Assembly: GCA_031296115.1 (NCBI GenBank)
Contig: JARLGI010000119.1
Span: 57,006 to 121,005, forward strand
Direction of reading: 5' to 3'
Source: Acidobacteriota bacterium
GTDB taxonomy: Bacteria > Acidobacteriota > Terriglobia > Terriglobales > Acidobacteriaceae
Length of the DNA: 64,000 nucleotides
Of this stretch, positions 36,038 to 44,918 are shown piece after piece. Each line of letters starts with the position of its first letter. The stretch's first letter is position 1. Made by a program: the position numbers and the translations under genes. A model generated the notes under the pieces. That model saw nothing but the letters and a program-made list of their open reading frames with translations, did not search any database and was not told the DNA's origin.

Positions 36038-36367
36038 ATGAAATTGCGAAATGTAGCAATGCGGGTTGCAGCGGTTGTTTTGGGGCTGTTGATGCTGGCG
36101 GGTCTCGCGGTCGCGCAGAGTGGCGGCTCAATGGGGCAATCCAGTCCGGACAAAATGTCGTCGATGTCGCAAGCCAAGGACTTGATTGACATTAACTCCG
36201 CCTCGAAGGCGCAGTTATCGTCGCTGCCGGGGATTGGCGACAAGTACTCGGACAAGATTATCGCCGGCCGGCCGTACGCCAATAAGAGCCAGCTGGTGTC
36301 GAAGAAGATCATTCCGGAGTCCGTCTACAGCAAGATTTCCCCAATGATTATCGCTAAGCAGAAGTAG
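36038..36367 (+). CDS. Exported helix-hairpin-helix protein (ComEA-like)
   Basis: 109 residues. A signal peptide covers residues about 1-27, ending LAGLAVAQS. A Ser/Met-rich spacer follows, then a ComEA-type HhH domain: DLIDINSASKAQLSSLPGIGDKYSDKIIAGRPYANKSQLVSKKIIPESVYSKI. ComEA domains bind DNA outside the cytoplasmic membrane during uptake, but many such short exported HhH proteins are uncharacterised. AAGGAG 6 nt before the ATG is strong. A bidirectional-looking terminator separates it from mnmG. Confidence 0.85.
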   Translation: MKLRNVAMRVAAVVLGLLMLAGLAVAQSGGSMGQSSPDKMSSMSQAKDLIDINSASKAQLSSLPGIGDKYSDKIIAGRPYANKSQLVSKKIIPESVYSKISPMIIAKQK

Positions 36368-36392
36368 CGACGGGCGCAGGTCAGACATTGTG

Positions 36393-36430
36393 GGAGTCTT
36401 ACGCAGTGGGCGTAAGGCTCCTCTTTTCTT
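36393..36430. terminator. Terminator between the HhH gene and mnmG
   Basis: A 12-bp stem GGAGTCTTACGC (36393-36404) pairs with GCGTAAGGCTCC (36410-36421) with one G-T pair. TCTTTTCTT follows on the plus strand. It may serve both convergent genes. Confidence 0.8.
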
Positions 36431-36436
36431 GCCGTG

Positions 36437-38635
36437 CTAGGGCGATGGGAGGACGGCCTGCCGGGCGCTCTCCTGCTGGCGGGCCTGGATCTCGATGTAA
36501 ACGTTGATGAGGGAGACGGCGGCGGGCGTGACGCCGGGAATGCGGCTGGCCTGTCCCAGAGTGCGGGGGCGGACGCGCACCAGCTTCTCATTCATCTCGC
36601 GCGACAGGCCGCTGACCTTCGCATAGTCGAACCAGTCGGGAATCGCCCGCTGTTCGGAGCGCTTCAGGCGCTCAATGGCCTTGGTCTGCTGGTCGAGATA
36701 GCCGGCGTACTTGACCTCAGTCTCAACCGATTTCAGCTCGTTGCGGACGGCAGTTGTCGGTTGCCAGTTGTCCGGGGTCAGTATCTCGTCCCGTTGGAAG
36801 AACGCCGGCATCAGCCGTGCCAGCAGCGGCGCGAGCTGCTCAATTTGCACCTCAGGACGCTTCAGGAGTTGCGCCAGGGTCAGGCCGAGGGCGCTAGAAG
36901 TTTGCAGTTTCGCGTTTCGAGTTTCGAGTTGGGGAACAGCAGGTCCCTCGACTGCGCTCCCTGCGGTCGCTCCGCTCGGGATGACAGCGTCGAAAGGTGT
37001 CTCAGTTTGCGCGGATGAAACTGGAAACTCGCAACTCGCAACAGGTTCTTCACTGACAACTGGCAACCGGCAACCGGCAACTTCCTGCAGCATATCGCCG
37101 TTCACGCGCGTCTTCTCCAGCAGCTCGCGCATGGCCTTCAGGCGTTCCTGCTTGGCCAGGTACTCGACCCAGTCGGCGTCCTTGATCAGCCCGACGCGGC
37201 GTCCGTGCGGGGTGAGGCGGCGGTCGGCATTGTCGATGCGCAGATGCAGGCGGAACTCGGCGCGCGAGGTGAACATGCGGTACGGCTCGTTCGTCCCCTT
37301 GCTGATGAGGTCGTCGATCAGGATGGCCGTGTACGCCTCGGAGCGGTCGAGAATGAGCGGTGCCTCGCCCTTGATCTTTAGCGCGGCGTTGATTCCCGCC
37401 ATGATGCCCTGGCAAGCGGCTTCCTCGTAGCCGCTGGTGCCGTTGATCTGCCCGGCGAGGTAGAGGCGCGCAATCTTCTTGGTCTCCAGTGTGCGCTCCA
37501 GCTCGGTGGGGTCGATGGAGTCGTACTCGATGGCGTAGCCGGGGCGCAGCATCTCCGCGTTCTCGAGGCCGGGAATGGACTTGATGATCGCCAACTGCAC
37601 GTCAATGGGCAACGAGGTGCTCATGCCGTTGACATAGATCTCGTGGGTGTTCAGGCCTTCCGGCTCGAGAAAGAGCTGGTGGGTTTCCTTGTCGGGAAAC
37701 TTGACGATTTTGTCCTCGATCGACGGACAGTAGCGCGGACCGATGGACTGGATTTGCCCGCTGTACATGGGCGAGCGATGTACGTTCTCGCGGATGATCC
37801 GGTGGGTTTCCGGCGTGGTGAACGCGATGTAACACGGAACTTGCTTGTCGTGGTGCGCAACGCGCCTGGTGCGGAAGCTGAACGGGGTGGGGTCGTCGTC
37901 GCCGGGCTGTACCGTGAACTTTGACCAGTCGATGCTGCGACCGTCAAGCCGCGGCGGGGTGCCGGTCTTCAGGCGGCAGCCGCGCAGGCCGAGGTTCTTC
38001 AGCGCTTCGCCCAGCAGAACAGCGTTGGGTTCGCCGCTGCGTCCGGCGGGGTATTGCTGCTCACCGCAGTGGATGAGGCCGTTGAGGAATGTTCCGGTGG
38101 TGATGATGACCGCCTGCGCGCCCACGGCGCGGCCGTCGCGCAGCTTGACACCAGTTGCCAGTTGTCGGTTGTCGGTTGTCGGTTCGTTCTGATAGCTGTC
38201 TTCGTTGACAACCGACAACCGACCACTGACAACTACGTCCACCACTTCCGCCTGTTTGATGTGCAGGTTGGGCTCGGACTCCAGTATCTCGCGCATCTTT
38301 ACGCGGTACTGCTGCTTGTCGCACTGCGCGCGGGGTGACCAGACCGCTGGCCCACGCGAGGTGTTCAACAGCCGAAACTGGATGCCGACCGCATCGGTGA
38401 CCTCGCCCATGATGCCGCCCAGCGCGTCCACCTCGCGGACGAGATGGCCCTTGGCGATGCCGCCGACGGCGGGGTTACACGACATCTGCGCGATGAGGTC
38501 GACGTTAAGGGTGTAGAGCGCGGTCTTCAGGCCCATGCGCGCGGCGGCCATGGCGGCCTCGCATCCGGCATGTCCGGCGCCGACCACCACGACGTCATAG
38601 GTTTCGGTGAATTGCGACAAAACGGATAACCCCAC
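36437..38635 (-). CDS. mnmG: tRNA uridine-5-carboxymethylaminomethyl synthase MnmG, repeat-expanded
   Basis: MnmG (GidA) is the FAD/NADH partner of MnmE in wobble-uridine modification. It has 732 residues, about 100 more than the usual 620-640. FAD motif [10 protein letters not shown] is at 19-28, followed by [22 protein letters not shown], the second GidA signature region and a C-terminal MnmE-binding domain ([31 protein letters not shown]). Extra in-frame sequence from dispersed repeats sits at residues about 137-162, 517-582 and 619-629. The inserts encode no stops, so the enzyme may remain functional. The GTG start lacks a good ribosome-binding site. Confidence 0.96.
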   Translation of the reverse strand: MGLSVLSQFTETYDVVVVGAGHAGCEAAMAAARMGLKTALYTLNVDLIAQMSCNPAVGGIAKGHLVREVDALGGIMGEVTDAVGIQFRLLNTSRGPAVWSPRAQCDKQQYRVKMREILESEPNLHIKQAEVVDVVVSGRLSVVNEDSYQNEPTTDNRQLATGVKLRDGRAVGAQAVIITTGTFLNGLIHCGEQQYPAGRSGEPNAVLLGEALKNLGLRGCRLKTGTPPRLDGRSIDWSKFTVQPGDDDPTPFSFRTRRVAHHDKQVPCYIAFTTPETHRIIRENVHRSPMYSGQIQSIGPRYCPSIEDKIVKFPDKETHQLFLEPEGLNTHEIYVNGMSTSLPIDVQLAIIKSIPGLENAEMLRPGYAIEYDSIDPTELERTLETKKIARLYLAGQINGTSGYEEAACQGIMAGINAALKIKGEAPLILDRSEAYTAILIDDLISKGTNEPYRMFTSRAEFRLHLRIDNADRRLTPHGRRVGLIKDADWVEYLAKQERLKAMRELLEKTRVNGDMLQEVAGCRLPVVSEEPVASCEFPVSSAQTETPFDAVIPSGATAGSAVEGPAVPQLETRNAKLQTSSALGLTLAQLLKRPEVQIEQLAPLLARLMPAFFQRDEILTPDNWQPTTAVRNELKSVETEVKYAGYLDQQTKAIERLKRSEQRAIPDWFDYAKVSGLSREMNEKLVRVRPRTLGQASRIPGVTPAAVSLINVYIEIQARQQESARQAVLPSP
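36751..37087. repeat. Family C and D repeats inserted in the mnmG coding frame
   Basis: Family-C heptads at 36753-36776 (CAGTTGTCGGTTGCCAGTTG) pair in inverted orientation with 37050-37081 (GACAACTGGCAACCGGCAAC). Inside, GTTTCGAGTTTCGAGTT-type heptads at about 36905-36937 face their inverse at about 37016-37042. A family-D core (GTCCCTCGACTGCGC...CGGGATGACAG) lies at 36942-36988. The result is a nested inverted-repeat element. Confidence 0.8.
38151..38236. repeat. Family-C inverted heptad repeat inside mnmG
   Basis: The left arm is four heptads (AGTTGCC, AGTTGTC, GGTTGTC, GGTTGTC, 38153-38183). A 22-nt loop follows, then inverted heptads (TGACAAC, CGACAAC, CGACCAC, TGACAAC, 38206-38234). It encodes residues about 134-161 of MnmG in frame. 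Confidence 0.85.
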
Positions 38636-38756
38636 GGGCCGCAGCCAGCCCTAGTCCTCTTAATTCTAGCGGAGGACGCGCCCGGCTTGTGAGGTGCCGC
38701 GCCCCTCCCGTATAGTAGTTGCACTTTCCGGACCAAATTTTTCCGTGGGGTAGATC

Positions 38757-39452
38757 ATGGAGTTGCAAGCTTTTCTAACCGCGCTCGAAGAGCGCATCGC
38801 CCGCTACGATCTGTTGTGCCACCCGTACTACCAGGCGTGGAGCGCCGGCCAGCTTACCCGCGAGGACCTGCGGGAGTATGCCAGCGATTACTACCACCAC
38901 GTCGCCGCGTTTCCGGCCTACCTGAGCGCGTTGCACTCGCGGCTGGACGATGGCGAGCTGCGGCGCGCCGTGCTGGGCAATTTGTGCGACGAGGAGATCC
39001 AGGGGCGTCCGCACAGCGAATTGTGGCTGGATTTCGCCGAGGGTATGGGCGCCGATCGCGACCAAGTGCGGCAGCGGGTACCGCTGCCCCAGCTGCGTGA
39101 GCTGATTGCTGAGTTCCGCCGAGTGGCCCGCGAAGGTGCGACCCCCGAGGCGCTGGCGGCGTTTTACGCCTACGAATCACAGGTACCGCGGATCGCCAAG
39201 ACCAAGGCCGACGGTTTGGCCCGGCACTACGGCGCGGATGCCAGGACCTGCGGCTACTTCGAGCTGCACCAGTTCGCCGACGTGGAACATTCGCAGGTGT
39301 GGCGCGATCTGCTGTCGGCGGAGATAGCTGCGAATCCGGAGCAAGCCTCGGCGGCGTTGGACGCCGCGGAAAAGGGAGCGCAAGCCTTGTGGAAGGCGCT
39401 CGACGGGATGGAAGCGCGGCGGAGCCGGCGGAGTGGAAACTCTCGACGCTAG
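38757..39452 (+). CDS. CADD-like haem-oxygenase-fold diiron protein (putative pABA synthase)
   Basis: 231 residues with the PqqC/TenA-like haem-oxygenase fold of the CADD family. Candidate iron ligands are E79, H86, E140, H171, D175 and H178 (EEIQGRPHSELW, AFYAYESQVPRIA, ELHQFADVEHSQVW). The spacing agrees, as far as I recall, with chlamydial CADD, which makes p-aminobenzoate by consuming its own Tyr. Y25 in HPYYQAW and K150 sit where the sacrificial Tyr and active-site Lys would be expected. The protein would therefore serve folate synthesis in place of PabABC. It stands apart from any folate gene, so the link is inferred. Confidence 0.85.
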   Translation: MELQAFLTALEERIARYDLLCHPYYQAWSAGQLTREDLREYASDYYHHVAAFPAYLSALHSRLDDGELRRAVLGNLCDEEIQGRPHSELWLDFAEGMGADRDQVRQRVPLPQLRELIAEFRRVAREGATPEALAAFYAYESQVPRIAKTKADGLARHYGADARTCGYFELHQFADVEHSQVWRDLLSAEIAANPEQASAALDAAEKGAQALWKALDGMEARRSRRSGNSRR

Positions 39453-39788
39453 AAGTACGAGCAGTGGCGCAGCGAAAGGCGGTATCTCCGTTGAGCCGAC
39501 CAAGGACCGTGTTATCCCGGAAAGCGATCTGCGGAACCGGCGGCAAGATTGGGTCCGCACCGCCATAGCGGGATCCTTTATCCTCATGCTCTGGTAGTGA
39601 TTGTTTTTGCGTGCGCCGCTGCGGTGTCCTGGCCGGCGCACTGGAACCAGACCAAAGAGCTTCTACAGATCATACTTTTGCCGCTTACGGGCTTGCTTGG
39701 GTCCGCCGTGGGCTTTTACTTCGGTGCCCGCGATTCCGGAGCGCAGGCTCGCAATAACGACCAAGACGGCCAAGGCGACGGGACCTGA
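39433..39788 (+). pseudogene. Small membrane protein gene with a 1-nt frame break
   Basis: From a GTG at 39433 a frame reads to RQDWVRTAIAGSFILML and stops at a TAG at 39597. The next frame continues at once with LVVIVFACAAAVSWPAH, NQTKELLQIILLPLTGLLGSAVGFYFGARDSG, ending at 39788. Adding one G after ATG at about 39588 merges both into one about 118-residue protein with two transmembrane helices. The second half resembles small YFGARS-type membrane proteins. It is a genuine decay event or a sequencing slip. The alternative is a shorter protein from ATG 39549. Confidence 0.5.
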
Positions 39789-39805
39789 GGGGCAGAGCTT
39801 CTCGC

Positions 39806-39959
39806 GCGTAATCGCACCCAATACCGTCACTCCGCCGCGGATGTAGCCGGTGAGCGGCTGTACTTCCTTCAACGAAACCACCTTCGACGTGCGATCGACG
39901 GAAAGTTTCACCAGCGCTTTGTAATCCAGCTCATGGTTGCCGGCGCCAAACACGCTAAA
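39806..39959 (-). pseudogene. Fragment of a YbaK-type Cys-tRNA(Pro) deacylase
   Basis: About 50 codons read GNHELDYKALVKL, then KVVSLKEVQPLTGYIRGGVTVLGA. This is the central part of the YbaK/EbsC aminoacyl-tRNA deacylase domain. Both the N-terminal and C-terminal thirds are missing, and the flanks turn into unrelated sequence. It lies between the broken membrane gene and queD, whose promoter overlaps its 5' side. Confidence 0.65.
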
Positions 39960-40009
39960 ATAGAAGCTTAGCTGCAACCCGCCTATTTGCGCTGTCGCAG
40001 CAGGAGAGC

Positions 40010-40387
40010 ATGTACGAAGTTACTGTCGAAGACACTTTTTCCGCGGGACACTACCTGCGCGACTACAAGGGCAAGTGCGAGAAGCCGCACGGGCACAACT
40101 ACCGCGTGCGCGTTACATTGAGCGGCGAGGAACTGGACAAGGCCGGCATGCTGCTGGATTTCAAGGACCTGAAGGACGTTTTGCGGCCGGTGATGGGCTA
40201 TCTGGACCACCAGATGATGAACGAACTGAAGCCGTTCACCACCGTCAACCCGTCGGCGGAGAACCTGGCCAAGTACTTTTATGACGAAACCAACTCTCGC
40301 CTGAAGCAAAAAACCAACGGGCGCGTGCGGGTGAAGGACGTCACCATCTGGGAGACGGATACGACGACGGCGCGGTACAGCGAGTAG
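40010..40387 (+). CDS. queD: 6-carboxytetrahydropterin synthase QueD
   Basis: Converts 7,8-dihydroneopterin triphosphate to 6-carboxy-5,6,7,8-tetrahydropterin in queuosine/7-deazaguanine synthesis. 125 residues of the PTPS family. The zinc ligands H14, H27 and H29 are in SAGHYL and KPHGHNY. The catalytic C23 lies in GKCEKPHGHN, D66/H67 in YLDHQMMN and E115 near the end (VTIWET). The QueD-type C-x3-H-x-H spacing favours it over eukaryotic-type PTPS. GCAGGAGAGC precedes the ATG. queE and queC follow; a repeat pair interrupts the queD-queE gap. Confidence 0.95.
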   Translation: MYEVTVEDTFSAGHYLRDYKGKCEKPHGHNYRVRVTLSGEELDKAGMLLDFKDLKDVLRPVMGYLDHQMMNELKPFTTVNPSAENLAKYFYDETNSRLKQKTNGRVRVKDVTIWETDTTTARYSE

Positions 40388-40404
40388 GCGCCGGACATGT
40401 TGTC

Positions 40405-40480
40405 GCTCGGGGGCTAAAGCCCCTTGATCTTAGTTTTGGGCTGCTTACGGCACGGCTGAAGCCGTGCCCCTTCAAAACAG
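40405..40480. repeat. REP pair between queD and queE
   Basis: Family-B palindromes GGGGGCTAAAGCCCC at about 40409 and GGCACGGCTGAAGCCGTGCC at about 40450-40469. They sit inside the que gene cluster. Confidence 0.8.
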
Positions 40481-40512
40481 CTCAGGGTGAGGTCGTCACA
40501 ATAAGTCCAGTC

Positions 40513-41196
40513 ATGCAGATCATCGAAATCTACAGGTCGCTGCAAGGTGAGTCGTCCTATGCCGGGCTGCCGTGCGTCTTCGTGCGCCTGGCGGGGTGCA
40601 ACCTGCGCTGCACCTGGTGCGACAGCGAGTACACTTTCAGCGGCGGCCGGCGCATGACGCTGGAAGAAATCGAGGACGAGGTGCGCCGTCTGTCGCCGGA
40701 CGGCGGACTGGTCGAGATCACCGGCGGGGAGCCACTCTTGCAGGAGGGTGAGTGTGTTCCGCTGATGGACCGCCTGCTGGCATCCGGCTACGCCGTATTG
40801 CTGGAGACCAGCGGCGAGCGGCCGCTGGAGAGTGTTCCGTCGCAAGTGGTGAAGATCGTGGATGTGAAGTGTCCGGACTCGGGCGAGCCTGATACCTTCA
40901 ACATGGAAAACCTGAAGGCGCTGACACCGCGCGACGAGGTGAAGTTCGTCATCGCCAGCCGCCGCGACTATGAGTTTGCCCGGGAATTCGTCCGGGAGCA
41001 CAACCTGGGTTCGCGGGTCGCATCGGTAATTCTCTCTCCAGCGTTTCGCAAGGATGCCGCCGGCAGCCGGGATGCCTCCCATTGCCTGGTGGATCCGCGG
41101 GAGCTTGCCGAATGGATGCTGGCCGACGGGCTGCAAGCGAGACTAGGATTGCAGATTCACAAATTCATCTGGGAGCCATCGCTGAAGGGTGTATGA
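40513..41196 (+). CDS. queE: 7-carboxy-7-deazaguanine synthase QueE
   Basis: A radical SAM enzyme that contracts 6-carboxytetrahydropterin to 7-carboxy-7-deazaguanine. 227 residues. The cluster motif C29-x3-C33-x2-C36 lies in [20 protein letters not shown]. The substrate-binding start is [20 protein letters not shown], and [10 protein letters not shown] is the GGE SAM-binding motif. The stop overlaps the queC start by 4 nt, giving tight coupling. QueF or downstream queuosine genes are not in the window. Confidence 0.95.
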   Translation: MQIIEIYRSLQGESSYAGLPCVFVRLAGCNLRCTWCDSEYTFSGGRRMTLEEIEDEVRRLSPDGGLVEITGGEPLLQEGECVPLMDRLLASGYAVLLETSGERPLESVPSQVVKIVDVKCPDSGEPDTFNMENLKALTPRDEVKFVIASRRDYEFAREFVREHNLGSRVASVILSPAFRKDAAGSRDASHCLVDPRELAEWMLADGLQARLGLQIHKFIWEPSLKGV

Positions 41197-41903
41197 ACAG
41201 CCGGGCACAAGTGGTGGTGCTGCTGAGCGGAGGCATGGACTCGGTGGTCTGCGCCGCGCTTGCGCTGCGCGATTTCGGCGCAGAAGCGACGGCCGCGCTG
41301 CACCTCAGCTATGGGCAACGCACCGAGGCCCGCGAGCAGGCCGCCTTCCAGGCCATCTGCGAGCGGCTGGGCATCCGCAACCGCCTCAGCGTCCGCACGC
41401 CGTTCTTCCGCGCGATTGGTGGCTCGGCGCTGACCGACACCGGGATTGCCGTGCCCGAAGCTGGCCCACAGATCGGCGCCGAGATACCTGTCACCTATGT
41501 TCCCTTTCGTAACGCACATTTTCTGGCGGCTGCGGTGAGTTGGGCCGAAGTGCTGGGGGCGGAGCGCATCTATATCGGAGCGGTGGAGCAGGACAGCTCC
41601 GGCTATCCCGACTGCCGGCCCGAGTTCTACGAGGCTTTTAACGAGGCGATACGCACGGGAACCAAAGAGGGCCGAATTCGCATAGAAACACCGCTCATTG
41701 CCATGCGAAAAGCCGGGATTGTGACGCTTGGCCTTGAATTAGGCGCGCCCTTCCATTTAACGTGGTCATGCTACAGGCAGGAGGACCAGGCTTGTGGCAG
41801 CTGCGACAGTTGCGTGTTGCGGCTGCGGGCATTTGAAGCGGCGGGCGCGCCCGATCCAATTCCTTACCGGTCGCCGGCTGCCGCGGTCCAGGGTGGTTCG
41901 TAG
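41193..41903 (+). CDS. queC: 7-cyano-7-deazaguanine synthase QueC
   Basis: Converts 7-carboxy-7-deazaguanine to preQ0 using ATP and ammonia. 236 residues. The PP-loop SGGMDS is at 12-17 and [10 protein letters not shown] follows. The zinc-binding Cys residues cluster in [19 protein letters not shown] near the C-terminus. The ATG overlaps the queE stop. queD-queE-queC form a complete GTP-derived preQ0 pathway when combined with FolE from elsewhere. The product may serve tRNA queuosine or other 7-deazaguanine uses. Confidence 0.95.
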   Translation: MNSRAQVVVLLSGGMDSVVCAALALRDFGAEATAALHLSYGQRTEAREQAAFQAICERLGIRNRLSVRTPFFRAIGGSALTDTGIAVPEAGPQIGAEIPVTYVPFRNAHFLAAAVSWAEVLGAERIYIGAVEQDSSGYPDCRPEFYEAFNEAIRTGTKEGRIRIETPLIAMRKAGIVTLGLELGAPFHLTWSCYRQEDQACGSCDSCVLRLRAFEAAGAPDPIPYRSPAAAVQGGS

Positions 41904-41981
41904 GTTATTCGCCATTATCGCGCCGGATGCCGTCGCTTTAGCCATCGCACTCATCCATCGGCTCTCGGCGCAGGAGGAAAC

Positions 41982-43031
41982 ATGAAGAAACAAACTGTTC
42001 TGATCGGTTTGCTCGCACTGTTCTTGGGAATATGCGCCGCGCCGCTATGGGCGCAGACCGGGTCTGTGAGGGGCGTCGCCAAAGACGAAAACGGGAAGCC
42101 GATCGAAGGCGCTACGGTCAATATGGTCAACACGGAAAACGGTCGCAAGACCGATCTAAAAACCAATGCCAAGGGCGAGTTCTCCACGATTGGCGTTGCC
42201 GCGGGCATGTACACGGTAACCCTTAACAAAGACGGCAAGCAGTTGGTCAAGTTTGACAAGGTGCCCGTCCAGGCGGGAGACGAGCGGGTCATCACCTTTG
42301 ATCTTGCCAAAGAAAAGGGCGCGGGTCTCAGTGAAGAGCAGCAGAAGAAAATAGCCGAGGTCCAAAAACAGAACGACAAGATCAAGGGTCTGAATGCCAC
42401 CTTGGCGCAAGCCAAGCAACTGGAAGCGGCCGGCAATTACGACCAGGCGGTCGTGTTGCTGCAGCAGGCGACGCAGGTCGACCCCAGCCAGGACTTGGTC
42501 TGGGCTTACCTGGGCGACGCGCAGCGGGGCGCCAAGAAGTACGCCGATGCCGTGCAGACCTACCAGAAGGCGGTTGATCTGAAGCCGAACAATGGGCCGT
42601 ATCTCAACGGTCTCGCCGATGCGTACGCCAAGTCGGGCCAGACGGACAAGGCCGTACAGACGTATGCTGCAGCGGCAGCCGCCGACCCGGCCAATGCGGG
42701 CACCTATTACTTCAACGAGGGCGCCGTATTTACCAATACCGGCAAGGTAGATGAAGCCATCGCGGCGTTCGATAAAGCGCTGCAGATCGATCCCAAACGC
42801 GCCGACGCCTACTATTGGAAGGGCGTCAACCTCATGGGCAAGGCCACCACCAAGGGCGACAAGATGGTCGCGCCCGAGGGTACCGCCGAAGCCTTTAATA
42901 AGTATCTTGAACTGCAGCCGACGGGGCAATATGCCGATCCTGCCAAGCAGATGCTCGCCTCCATCGGGGCCACGGTGGAGACCACCTTTGGTAAGCCCAA
43001 GTCGTCGAGCACCACCAAGAAGAAGCCTTAG
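41982..43031 (+). CDS. Exported protein with carboxypeptidase-regulatory and TPR domains
   Basis: 349 residues. A signal peptide (residues 1-24, ending APLWAQ) is followed by a CarboxypepD_reg-like beta-sandwich at about 26-115 (GSVRGVAKDENGKPIEGATVNMVN). A short coiled segment leads to about four tetratricopeptide repeats from 135 to 300 (LVWAYLGDAQRGAKKYADAVQTYQKAVDLKP and similar). A Lys/Ser tail ends it. The domain pair is common in Acidobacteriota envelope proteins and suggests protein-protein binding in the periplasm. GGAGGAAAC before the ATG is ideal. A terminator follows. Confidence 0.88.
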   Translation: MKKQTVLIGLLALFLGICAAPLWAQTGSVRGVAKDENGKPIEGATVNMVNTENGRKTDLKTNAKGEFSTIGVAAGMYTVTLNKDGKQLVKFDKVPVQAGDERVITFDLAKEKGAGLSEEQQKKIAEVQKQNDKIKGLNATLAQAKQLEAAGNYDQAVVLLQQATQVDPSQDLVWAYLGDAQRGAKKYADAVQTYQKAVDLKPNNGPYLNGLADAYAKSGQTDKAVQTYAAAAAADPANAGTYYFNEGAVFTNTGKVDEAIAAFDKALQIDPKRADAYYWKGVNLMGKATTKGDKMVAPEGTAEAFNKYLELQPTGQYADPAKQMLASIGATVETTFGKPKSSSTTKKKP

Positions 43032-43050
43032 GCCAACTCTCCTTGCGCGA

Positions 43051-43080
43051 GGGCGGCCCTGTGCCGCCCTTTGCTTTTTC
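43051..43080 (+). terminator. Terminator after the TPR gene
   Basis: Stem GGGCGGC (43051-43057), loop CCTGT, GCCGCCC (43063-43069), then TTTGCTTTTTC. Confidence 0.85.
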
Positions 43081-43148
43081 CGGAAACCTCTTGGCCGGTA
43101 TCCGGAGTTTCACGGAATACCCGTCGCCAGTTAGAATCCCGTCAAGCC

Positions 43149-44399
43149 ATGGTCGAGACTGCGATTGCAAAACCTGCGCTTCTTTCGTTTGCTGACGCGC
43201 GACGCGTTGTCGAAGAGTACGCGACCACGCTCACGGCTACCGAGCCTGAGCTCATGTTGCTGCTCGATGGTTTGGGTCTAGTGCTCGCAGAAGAGCTGCG
43301 CGCCGACCGCGACTTCCCTCCGTTCCCGCGCTCGACTCGCGACGGCTTTGCTGTAAGCGCGGCCGATACCGCGAAAATACCTTCGCGCTTGCGATGCGTG
43401 GCCGAGATTAAAGCAGGAGCTTCCGCGGAGGACAGCGTCATCACTCTGAAGCCGGGCGAAGCGGCGGAGATCATGACCGGGGCCCCGGTACCTGCCGGTG
43501 CGGATGCGGTCGTCATGGTGGAATACACCAAACGCCGGGCAGATGTCGTGACCGTCGAGCGCTCCGTGAAGCCAGGGGAGAACGTTGTCGCCGCCGGGTC
43601 CGAAGCGCGCCAAGGTGCGGTGATGGTGGCGCGGGGAACGCGCATTACCCATTCGACCGTGGCGATCGCCGCGGCCGTCGGACGCGCGGAAATCGCAGCT
43701 TATCGCCGGCCACGGGTAGCCATTCTCGCCACCGGGGACGAAGTGGTGGATATCAATTTCCCTCCCGGCCCAAACGAGATTCGCAACTCGAACAGCTATT
43801 CCCTTGCCGCCCAGGTCTATGCCGCGGGTGGGGAGCCGATGATCCTGCCGGTTGCGGCGGACGATGCCGATGATCTGGCGCTTCTGATCGGCAAAGGACT
43901 GGCCGCCGATCTATTGCTCATCACTGGCGGCGTTTCGATGGGGAAGCATGACCTCGTCGAACAAGTCCTGGCCTCGCTGGGGGCGCGGTTCCGGTTTACC
44001 GGCGTGAGCATTCAGCCCGGTAAGCCGGTCGTGTTTGGCGAAGCTGTGCTCCGCGGGGAGACCACGCCATTCTTCGGCCTTCCGGGGAACCCGGTCTCCA
44101 CCATGGTCACATTTCAGCTCTTCGCACAGCCTGTGTTGGACGCTCTGTCGGGCGCGAAGCCCCAGCCGCTTCCTTTTGCGCAGGCCGCTTTGAAGGCGCC
44201 TATCCAAACCAGGACTGGGCTGACTCGCTTTCTGCCGGGGCATTTGGGTGGCACGCACGAGCGGCCTGAAGTTGAACTGGTCCGCTGGCTGGGCTCGGGA
44301 GACCTGATGGCCGTTTCGCAGGCGAACTGCTACATTGTGGTACCTCCTGAGCGTGAGCACTTCGCGGCCGGCGAGGCCGTGACCGTTTTGTTGTTCTGA
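43149..44399 (+). CDS. moeA: Molybdopterin molybdenumtransferase MoeA
   Basis: Inserts molybdenum into adenylated molybdopterin to complete the cofactor. 416 residues. The four-domain MoeA layout is clear: PPFPRSTRDGFAV, IMTGAPVPAGADAVVMVE, the MoCF-binding region LATGDEVVD and LITGGVSMGKHDLV, FFGLPGNPVSTMVTF and a C-terminal beta-barrel domain. TAGAAT lies 11 nt before the ATG and there is no Shine-Dalgarno sequence, so the leader is very short. An upstream ATG at 43071 lies within the preceding terminator and is rejected. moaC and mogA follow closely, forming a cofactor operon. Confidence 0.95.
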   Translation: MVETAIAKPALLSFADARRVVEEYATTLTATEPELMLLLDGLGLVLAEELRADRDFPPFPRSTRDGFAVSAADTAKIPSRLRCVAEIKAGASAEDSVITLKPGEAAEIMTGAPVPAGADAVVMVEYTKRRADVVTVERSVKPGENVVAAGSEARQGAVMVARGTRITHSTVAIAAAVGRAEIAAYRRPRVAILATGDEVVDINFPPGPNEIRNSNSYSLAAQVYAAGGEPMILPVAADDADDLALLIGKGLAADLLLITGGVSMGKHDLVEQVLASLGARFRFTGVSIQPGKPVVFGEAVLRGETTPFFGLPGNPVSTMVTFQLFAQPVLDALSGAKPQPLPFAQAALKAPIQTRTGLTRFLPGHLGGTHERPEVELVRWLGSGDLMAVSQANCYIVVPPEREHFAAGEAVTVLLF

Positions 44400-44408
44400 A
44401 GCTTTGCT

Positions 44409-44909
44409 ATGCCCAAATCGAAGAACAAGCCAAAGCAGCTCTCGCACTACGACGAAGCAGGCCGCGCGACCATGGTTGATGTCTCCGCCAAACGGCCGAC
44501 CATCCGGGAAGCCGAGGCGCGCGCCTTCGTCGTCATGAGCCGCAAGGTGGTTCGCGCTCTGCCGCAGAATCCCAAGGGCGACCCGCTGGAAGTTGCTCGC
44601 GTGGCCGGCATGATGGCGGCCAAGCGCACCTCGGAACTGATTCCCATGTGCCATCCCATCGCTCTCACCAAGGTGGAAGTTACGACGGAAGTGAAGAAGG
44701 GCGGAGTTGCTATCCGTTCGCTGGCCCGCACCACGGCGGTCACCGGCGTCGAGATGGAAGCCCTGGTGGCGGCGTCCGTGGCCGCCCTCACGGTATATGA
44801 CATGTGCAAGGCGTTGGACAAGAGCATCGAGATTCGCGAGATCGTCCTGGTTCGTAAGTCGGGCGGGAAAAGCGGCGACTACCAGCGCGCGCAATCCAAG
44901 TCCGTGTAA
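44409..44909 (+). CDS. moaC: Cyclic pyranopterin monophosphate synthase MoaC
   Basis: Converts the MoaA product to cyclic pyranopterin monophosphate, the first stable molybdopterin precursor. 166 residues. The core begins HYDEAGRATMVDVSAKRPTIREA. It continues through KRTSELIPMCHPIALTKVEV (catalytic region) and RTTAVTGVEMEALVAASVAALTVYDMCKALDKS. All are MoaC signatures. It follows moeA by 9 nt. No moaA, moaD or moaE lies in the window. Confidence 0.96.
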   Translation: MPKSKNKPKQLSHYDEAGRATMVDVSAKRPTIREAEARAFVVMSRKVVRALPQNPKGDPLEVARVAGMMAAKRTSELIPMCHPIALTKVEVTTEVKKGGVAIRSLARTTAVTGVEMEALVAASVAALTVYDMCKALDKSIEIREIVLVRKSGGKSGDYQRAQSKSV

Positions 44910-44918
44910 CCTTTGATC

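Noticed and set aside
38151..38236. CRISPR array suggested by repeated GTTGTCG words
   Set aside because: Units are contiguous degenerate 7-mers with no unique spacers, arranged as inverted arms, and no cas genes are present.
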